Assembly (NCBI GenBank): GCA_035430005.1 | Contig: DAOMFV010000069.1 | Coordinates: 1-27,211, forward strand | Source: JAEUIE01 sp035430005 | Lineage (GTDB): Bacteria > Planctomycetota > Planctomycetia > Gemmatales > HRBIN36 | Direction: 5' to 3' | DNA length: 27,211 nt | In this document: piece after piece, positions 22,235 to 27,211 of the stretch | How the letters are laid out: every line of letters begins with the position of its first letter | How positions within the stretch are numbered: position 1 is the first letter of the stretch | The notes under the pieces: model-generated | Databases searched by the model: none | The model's input: only the letters and a program-made list of their open reading frames with translations | Told to the model about the DNA's origin: nothing | Translations under genes and position numbers: made by a program

Positions 22235-24949
22235 ATGATCCATCCCGTGACAGAAAACGACATACTGCGAGAAAGCGAAGAACGCCTTCGACTGGCGTTC
22301 TGGGCGGCGAACATTGGCTTTTGGATCTGGGATCTGCAGACACAGGAAGTCTATCTTTCTCCCATTTGGAAGTCGCAACTGGGCTACGAGGATCATGAGC
22401 TTCCCAATCAGTTCAGCACTTGGGAGTCTCTGCTTAATCCTGAGGATCGTGAATCGTCGTGGAAGATCATTCTTGAAGCACAGAATAATCCGAATCGGAT
22501 CTTTGAGATTTACTTTCGGCTTCGCCATAAGGATCAATCGTATCGATGGATCTTGAGTCGGGGGCGGGTCTATCGTGATGAAGGGGGCAAGCCGATCCGC
22601 ATTATGGGCTGCCATGTCGACGTAACGCAACAGAAGGAAGATGAGCGGCTTCTGCGCGAAAGCGAAGCCAAGTTGCGCGTGGTGCTGGATAGCGGCCGCA
22701 TGGGCATGTGGGTGTGGGACATGCAGACCGGCCAGGTTAGTTGGAACGAACGGGAATACGAACTACTTGATCTGAGCAGTGACAATGATTCGTCCACAGT
22801 CGAGCATTTTTTTCAAGTCGTGCATCCTGATGACCGGCAACAGGTCGAGCACGCTGTACAAAAGGCTGTTCAGGAAGATCGCGATTTTTCATCTGAATTT
22901 CGGGTCATCAGGCCCAATGGCACCATCCGCTGGCTGAAAGGCGCTGGCCGCACTATTCGTGATCCCAAGACGGGCGCTCCCATTCAGATGTTGGGCGTCA
23001 ATTACGATATTACTCCTTCCAAGGAAGCTATCGTCTCAGCCCAGGAAGCCCACGAATTCAATCGTCAGATCATCGCCAATGTCCAGGAAGGGATCATCGT
23101 TTATGATCGTGCGCTCAAGTTTCGAATGTGGAATCCCTACATGGATGTGTTGTCCGGCGTGCCCGAGTCAGAAGTGATCGGCAAGGGGCTGCTGGAAGCG
23201 TTTCCCCTGCTGAAGGATATGGGCGTTGAGGAATGCCTCGAAAGGGCTTTGAAAGGTGAGTTGGTTACGGGCAAAGACCTTTACTATGAGTCGCCTGTAA
23301 CGAAACTCAAAGGGTGGACGACGAGCCAGTATGGCCCCTGGCGTGACGCTCAAGGCAGGATCATCGGCGTGATCGCCACAGTTCGTGATATCACCAACCG
23401 AAAACTCGCGGAGCAGAGGCTGTTTGACAATCAACAACGTATTGAACTGATCCTGCAGCAGTTACCTTCCGTGCTGTGGACGACTGATATGGACTTGAGA
23501 TTTACCTCCAGTTCCGGTTCCGGACTGAAAGAAATTGGTCAAGAGCCTAATGCCGTGGCGGGAATTTCGCTCCAGGAGTTTTTCCAGACCAGTGACATGG
23601 ATCATCCATCGCTGGCAGCCCATCGACAGGCATTGCAAGGTCAGTCGAGCACGTACGATCAGGAATTTGCCGACCGTTGTTTTCATGTACATCTGGAGCC
23701 GCTGCGGAAGCAGGATGGCGCTATCATTGGCTGTATCGGCGTGGCACTGGATGTGACCGAACGCAAACGGCAAGAGATAGAAAGGCAGGCTCTGGAGCAG
23801 CGAGTGCAGCATGCGCAAAAGCTGGAAAGCCTGGAAGTTCTTGCCGGCGGAATCGCTCATGATTTCAACAACTTACTGACGGGAATGCTGGGCTACGCCA
23901 ATCTGGCGCAGTTGGAAGTGCCGGCGGAATCCCAGGCTGCGGCGATGATCAGGGAAATTGAAAAGGCAGCTCAGCGGGCGGCTGAGCTGTCCCGGCAGAT
24001 GCTGGCATATTCGGGCAAAGGCAAGTTTGTCATCGAAGCGATTCGGCTGGATCAATTGGTAGTCGAGATGGCGGGGCTACTCAAGACCATTGTCTCGCCC
24101 AAGGCGCAATTGCATATCGTAGCTGAGTTTGTCACTATCGAAGGCGACGCTACGCAGATTCGCCAAGTGGTGATGAATCTGATTACCAACGCTGCCGACG
24201 CAATTCAGGGCGAAGGCTACATTGCTATCAGGACAGGGGTGAGAAGAGTCACGGTACAGGAGTTCGAGCAAGCCTTTCTTCAGAACACACTGCCTGACGG
24301 CGAGTATGCCTATCTGGAAGTGCAGGACAATGGCCAGGGCATGTCGCCGGAGATTGTTCGCAAGATCTTTGATCCCTTCTTTACGACTAAGTTTACGGGT
24401 CGGGGGCTGGGGCTGGCGTCGGTCTTAGGGATTGTACGCGGGCATCGGGGCAGCATCTTCGTCGAGAGCCGACCAGGAAGCGGCACGACGTTTCGAGTCG
24501 TATTGCCCTGTTCCAGCCGTCCCTCGCCACCTTTGGAGGAGACGGAGAAGGTAATTCTCAAACCGACTTCGGGCAAGATTCTGGTGATTGAAGATGATCA
24601 AGGAGTGCTACAGTTCGTCAAATATGTTCTGGAAGCAGCCGGATTTCATGTCCTGGCCACGACCGATAGTCGGCAGGCGCTGGAACTGGTGCGACAACAT
24701 GGTCTTAGTTTGCGAGCTGCATTGATAGATCTGACGATGCCCCATATTAATGGCATTGAGCTGTCGAAGATACTCCGGCAAGAACTGAAACAGCTTCCGC
24801 TCTTGTTGATGAGCGGCTACTCGGAAGAAGAAGTGACGCCAAGACTTTCGGGGCTACGGGTAAACGGCTTCCTGCACAAGCCCTTCCGGGCGCAGGAACT
24901 GACTACTCAATTGACAAGGATACTTTCGACTCAGGCAACTTCAGAATAG
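22235..24949 (+). CDS. Soluble hybrid histidine kinase with four PAS domains and a receiver
   Basis: A 904-residue sensor kinase without a signal peptide or transmembrane helix, so cytoplasmic. Four PAS/PAC units lie at about 8-132, 140-265, 275-390 and 395-525; WRDAQGRIIGVIATVRDITNRK and IIGCIGVALDVTERKRQ are PAC ends. The dimerisation domain has GGIAHDFNNLLTGMLGYA with phospho-acceptor H542. The ATPase domain carries QVVMNLITNAADAI (N box), DNGQGM (G1) and GRGLGLASVLGIV (G2). The receiver at about 785-900 has LVIEDDQGV and LIDLTMP with D832 as phosphate acceptor. HDFNN kinases of this layout resemble NtrB-like hybrids. There is no adjacent response regulator, so output is probably by phosphorelay to a distant protein. 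No obvious ribosome site is seen. The PAS ligands are unknown. Confidence 0.93.
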   Translation: MIHPVTENDILRESEERLRLAFWAANIGFWIWDLQTQEVYLSPIWKSQLGYEDHELPNQFSTWESLLNPEDRESSWKIILEAQNNPNRIFEIYFRLRHKDQSYRWILSRGRVYRDEGGKPIRIMGCHVDVTQQKEDERLLRESEAKLRVVLDSGRMGMWVWDMQTGQVSWNEREYELLDLSSDNDSSTVEHFFQVVHPDDRQQVEHAVQKAVQEDRDFSSEFRVIRPNGTIRWLKGAGRTIRDPKTGAPIQMLGVNYDITPSKEAIVSAQEAHEFNRQIIANVQEGIIVYDRALKFRMWNPYMDVLSGVPESEVIGKGLLEAFPLLKDMGVEECLERALKGELVTGKDLYYESPVTKLKGWTTSQYGPWRDAQGRIIGVIATVRDITNRKLAEQRLFDNQQRIELILQQLPSVLWTTDMDLRFTSSSGSGLKEIGQEPNAVAGISLQEFFQTSDMDHPSLAAHRQALQGQSSTYDQEFADRCFHVHLEPLRKQDGAIIGCIGVALDVTERKRQEIERQALEQRVQHAQKLESLEVLAGGIAHDFNNLLTGMLGYANLAQLEVPAESQAAAMIREIEKAAQRAAELSRQMLAYSGKGKFVIEAIRLDQLVVEMAGLLKTIVSPKAQLHIVAEFVTIEGDATQIRQVVMNLITNAADAIQGEGYIAIRTGVRRVTVQEFEQAFLQNTLPDGEYAYLEVQDNGQGMSPEIVRKIFDPFFTTKFTGRGLGLASVLGIVRGHRGSIFVESRPGSGTTFRVVLPCSSRPSPPLEETEKVILKPTSGKILVIEDDQGVLQFVKYVLEAAGFHVLATTDSRQALELVRQHGLSLRAALIDLTMPHINGIELSKILRQELKQLPLLLMSGYSEEEVTPRLSGLRVNGFLHKPFRAQELTTQLTRILSTQATSE

Positions 24950-24954
24950 TGCTA

Positions 24955-25173
24955 CTAGCGGGCGCGGTAGGTGATTCGGCCCTTTCCCAGATCGTAAGGA
25001 GAAAGTTCAACGGTAACCGCGTCGCCAGGAATAATACGGATAAAGTTCTTTCGCATGCGCCCGGAGACGTGTGCAGTGACAACCTGACCGTTTTCCAACT
25101 CGACTCGGAATTGCGTGTTAGCGAGGGCTTCGCGCACCTTGCCGTTGACTTCAATGCCTTCTTCTTTCGCCAT
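24955..25173 (-). CDS. infA: Translation initiation factor IF-1
   Basis: 72 residues from MAKEEGIEVNGKVREAL, the exact length and start of bacterial IF-1. It is a single OB-fold that binds the ribosomal A site during initiation. VRVELENGQVV-like strand FRVELENGQVVTAHVSGRMRKNFIRI and the terminal LSPYDLGKGRITYRAR are characteristic. An upstream in-frame GTG at 25192-25194 would add seven residues not found in the family, so it is rejected. It ends 5 bases from the kinase stop, in convergent orientation. It probably has its own promoter in the short gap after the TPR gene or is read from it; that cannot be decided. Confidence 0.96.
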   Translation of the reverse strand: MAKEEGIEVNGKVREALANTQFRVELENGQVVTAHVSGRMRKNFIRIIPGDAVTVELSPYDLGKGRITYRAR

Positions 25174-25259
25174 GATCAATCCCCGTGCGTTCACGATATG
25201 ACGTGCACGAGTTTATTTAACGTCTTTTGGGCCGATTATCAAGAGTATGGCCTAAAGCG

Positions 25260-25892
25260 CTACTTCTTCGGAAGAGCGGTCAGTTGGGCTTTTGCTTCCT
25301 TATTGGTGGGATCCTGCTGTAGAACTCGAACATATAACCCTCTGGCACGCTCATTCATTTGCAAATCCTGGTAGGTTTTGCCCATCTCCAGGAGTGCTTC
25401 CGTGTTGTGTGGTTCAAGAGTTAACGCCTGTTCCAGGTTCTTTTGAGCATCAGGCAGGTTGCCTTCCATGCGCATCAGCCAGCCCACTTCGGTGTAGGCA
25501 TCGGCGGACTTCCTGTTCTGGGCAAGCCATTTCTCAGCCTCGCCGCGGGCTTCGGTGGTGCGGTTTTCCGAGACCAGCAACAGGTAATAGTTATGCCTGC
25601 ACTCTTCAAGTTTTGGGTTTATCTGCAGGGCCTGGCGATAATACTTCTCGGCATCAGCATTCTGGCCTTTGCGATGATAGGTGCTGGCCAGGTTGTAAAG
25701 GGTGTCAGCGTTCTGAGGTTCGATCTTCCACGCTTCGACAAACTTCTCATGGGCTTTGGGAAGATCATTATTCGTCAGATACTGTACGCCCTGCTGATTT
25801 AATTGCTCAGTTCCGTAGTGACGGGGACCTGTGCTGGTGCAACCTGAGATCAGGGCCAGACCGAAAACCATCATGACATGCACGATGCGCAT
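25260..25892 (-). CDS. TPR-repeat lipoprotein
   Basis: 210 residues from ATG 25892. An upstream in-frame start at 25949 would add 19 residues before the signal peptide and is less likely. The signal MRIVHVMMVFGLALISGC has a lipobox ISGC with lipidated Cys18. The mature protein consists of about five tetratricopeptide units, including DTLYNLASTYHRKGQNADAEKYYRQALQINPK and AYTEVGWLMRMEGNLPDAQKNLEQALTLEPH, the typical alternating W/L-G-A-P pattern. TPR lipoproteins of this size (PilW/PilF, NlpI and similar) scaffold envelope complexes, but no partner is visible here. It lies upstream of infA on the same strand with an 86-base gap, so co-transcription is possible. Confidence 0.9.
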   Translation of the reverse strand: MRIVHVMMVFGLALISGCTSTGPRHYGTEQLNQQGVQYLTNNDLPKAHEKFVEAWKIEPQNADTLYNLASTYHRKGQNADAEKYYRQALQINPKLEECRHNYYLLLVSENRTTEARGEAEKWLAQNRKSADAYTEVGWLMRMEGNLPDAQKNLEQALTLEPHNTEALLEMGKTYQDLQMNERARGLYVRVLQQDPTNKEAKAQLTALPKK

Positions 25893-26071
25893 GTACCCAC
25901 ACATCCTAAGAGAGAAGCAGACTCGTATGGCCCTATACGCTCGATTCATTAGTTTGAGAAGACGAATTGCTTGTCCCTCCTTTGCCAGTCTGCCTTAGTC
26001 GGCAGTTTTGGTAAAACAGGAAGGTCAGCGAGAGTGGCGCGGTTCGACTCATTCCTACGCATTTCAGAACC

Positions 26072-27013
26072 ATGAATACTATGGTCGGCCGTTTGGCCCC
26101 TTCTCCAACCGGTTCGCAGCACATCGGGAATGCCCGCACCTACCTGATTGCCTGGCTGTCAGCACGTCAGCAGAGAGGCAAGGTATCGCTTCGCATCGAG
26201 GACATCGATTCACCCCGGGTGAAGGTAGAAGCTACTCAACAGATTCAGGAGGAACTGCTTTGGCTGGGGCTTACCTGGGAAGACGGCCCGATCATTCAAA
26301 CCCACAAAATGGCCAGCTATGAAGCCGCTCTGGAGGTACTCAAGAAGAAAGAGCTGATCTATCCCTGTACATGTACTCGCAGGGATATTGAACTGGCTGC
26401 CAGCGCTCCGCATCTGGAGCATGAGCTTCCCCCCTACCCTGGCACCTGTTCTCGACGATGCGTGGCGGATGCTGTGAAGATTACTGATCGCCCTTATGCC
26501 TGGCGGTTTCGTTCAGCCATGCCGCTACCCAGTTACCACGATCTGATCTGTGGTGAAGTGCAGCCTCGTGTTGAATATGGCGGTGACTTCGTCGTCTGGA
26601 AGAACAACAACACCCCGGCTTATCAGTTGGCGGTGGTTGTTGATGATGCGGAGATGGGAGTCACCGAAGTCATTCGAGGGGATGACTTGATCCCTTCGAC
26701 GCCTCGGCAGATTGAGTTGTACCAGGCTTTTGGCTACACTGCGCCAAAGTTCGGGCATGTGCCATTGGTCGTGGGTATCGATGGCAGGCGACTAGCTAAG
26801 CGGCATGGTGACGCACGGTTGGCGACACTACAGGAACAAGGTGTAAGCGTAGAGAAGTTCATGGGCTTCCTAGGCTGGTCGTGTGGGTGGTTGACCGAGG
26901 TGAAGCCGGTGACGTTGCGGGAGCTGTTGGGAAAATTCTCGCTGGAGGCGATTCCACGTCAGCCTTTTGTCTTAGGTGCGGAGATGCTGGCTCGATTGGT
27001 TCATCAAAGGTAA
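26072..27013 (+). CDS. gluQ: Glutamyl-Q tRNA(Asp) synthetase (GluQRS)
   Basis: 313 residues, the size of GluQRS and much shorter than full glutamyl-tRNA synthetase because the anticodon-binding domain is absent. GRLAPSPTGSQHIGNARTYLIAW carries the HIGH-type class I motif (HIGN). LRIEDIDSPR is the glutamate-binding region. CTCTRRDI and YPGTCSRRC are the zinc-binding cysteine cluster typical of GluQRS. LAKRHGDARL is the KMSKS-equivalent loop. The enzyme charges glutamate onto queuosine at position 34 of tRNA-Asp. ATG 26072 or 26081 could be the start, and neither has a clear ribosome site. It is divergent from the TPR gene. Confidence 0.9.
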   Translation: MNTMVGRLAPSPTGSQHIGNARTYLIAWLSARQQRGKVSLRIEDIDSPRVKVEATQQIQEELLWLGLTWEDGPIIQTHKMASYEAALEVLKKKELIYPCTCTRRDIELAASAPHLEHELPPYPGTCSRRCVADAVKITDRPYAWRFRSAMPLPSYHDLICGEVQPRVEYGGDFVVWKNNNTPAYQLAVVVDDAEMGVTEVIRGDDLIPSTPRQIELYQAFGYTAPKFGHVPLVVGIDGRRLAKRHGDARLATLQEQGVSVEKFMGFLGWSCGWLTEVKPVTLRELLGKFSLEAIPRQPFVLGAEMLARLVHQR

Positions 27014-27029
27014 GGGAGCCCGTGCAATG

Positions 27030-27067
27030 CTCCCCCTCACCCCCAACCCTTCCAGGGGAGAGGGGAG
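27030..27067. repeat. C/G-rich dispersed repeat with hairpin, between convergent genes
   Basis: CTCCCCCTC (27030-27038) can pair with GAGGGGAG (27060-27067) with one bulge, and CCCT/AGGG (27047-27050 with 27054-27057) forms an inner stem. The sequence resembles the elements at 13206-13289. No T-tract follows on either strand, so terminator function is uncertain. Confidence 0.5.
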
Positions 27068-27077
27068 AAAACACCAA

Positions 27078-27211
27078 TCATCCTGCCAGACCGGGAATCC
27101 ACCAGCAGGCGATGTTGAAGAAGATGACGATGCCGGTCACGTCGACTGCGGTGGCCACGAAGGGGCTGGATGCCAGCGCGGGGTCGAAGCCGAGGGTTTT
27201 GAAGAGCAGCG
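27078..27211 (-). CDS. mgtE: Magnesium transporter MgtE, C-terminal end (partial)
   Basis: Only the last 44 codons and the stop are inside the window; the 5' end is beyond the right edge. The translation LLFKTLGFDPALASSPFVATA followed by VDVTGIVIFFNIACWWIPG matches the end of MgtE, where DPA-x-x-S-x-PF-x-T-x-x-DVTG forms the last pore-lining helix and its Mg2+-contacting acids. MgtE is a homodimeric inner-membrane Mg2+ channel gated by cytoplasmic CBS domains, which lie outside this view. It is convergent with gluQ. Confidence 0.85.
   Translation of the reverse strand, partial: LLFKTLGFDPALASSPFVATAVDVTGIVIFFNIACWWIPGLAG

Noticed and set aside
24949..25374. A plus-strand open frame across infA and the gap before the TPR gene
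   Set aside because: It is antisense to infA and part of the TPR gene, with no recognisable motif.
1..27211. tRNA or rRNA genes, transposases, integrases, phage or defence islands
   Set aside because: No cloverleaf-like intergenic sequence, rRNA-like stretch or mobile-element protein was recognised. The gaps between genes are short and otherwise explained.

Overview
The window looks like a chromosomal segment of a planctomycete, probably Gemmataceae-like. The evidence is a combination of features: a 2042-residue secreted protein whose N-terminus carries the planctomycete surface-protein motif LEDRVVPA, a DUF1501 protein with a twin-arginine-like leader, a Tat-exported Gfo/Idh/MocA oxidoreductase, a secreted protein with a CxxxxCH motif, a BlaI/M56 regulatory pair, and an ATP-grasp protein of the MfnD type. 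No rRNA, tRNA, CRISPR array, transposase or integrase was seen. Coding density is high, and the longest gene-free stretch is about 240 bases.

Layout. 11-1828 (-) is a DUF2142 multi-pass membrane protein. Facing away from it, 1964-4152 (+) holds a HI0933/BaiN-type flavoprotein and an almost contiguous ATP-grasp ligase that carries a tandem 7-bp repeat inside its coding region. 4313-10441 (+) is a giant multidomain M36 (fungalysin-type) metallopeptidase with its own promoter and terminator. 10546-12030 (+) is a secreted hypothetical protein with a CxxxxCH motif, and 12080-13189 (+) is an LptB-like ABC ATPase with an unusual HEAT-like C-terminal extension. After a repeat-bearing spacer come a Tat-exported Gfo/Idh/MocA oxidoreductase (13432-14805), a hairpin terminator and a small two-helix membrane protein.

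15202-18915 is the regulatory heart of the window. A clear promoter with a palindromic putative operator drives a BlaI-family repressor overlapping an M56 (BlaR1-like) membrane protease whose sensor domain is not a penicillin-binding domain. A terminator separates them from an ECF sigma factor that overlaps a single-pass membrane protein, a likely anti-sigma or sigma-modulating partner. This unit ends at a perfect 14-bp terminator hairpin. The two units look like two neighbouring envelope-to-nucleus signalling circuits. Whether they talk to each other is unknown.

18943-20130 (-) is a class I aminotransferase. Divergent from it are a DUF1501 protein, diacylglycerol kinase (dgkA) and a soluble four-PAS hybrid histidine kinase with a receiver domain. 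The right end carries infA (-), a TPR lipoprotein (-), glutamyl-Q tRNA(Asp) synthetase (+) and, running off the edge, the C-terminus of an MgtE magnesium transporter (-).

Most genes are conventional. The most interesting items are the BlaI/M56 locus with its operator and novel sensor domain, the adjacent sigma/partner pair, the heptamer repeat in the ATP-grasp gene, the LptB-HEAT fusion, and short dispersed repeats just upstream of start codons.
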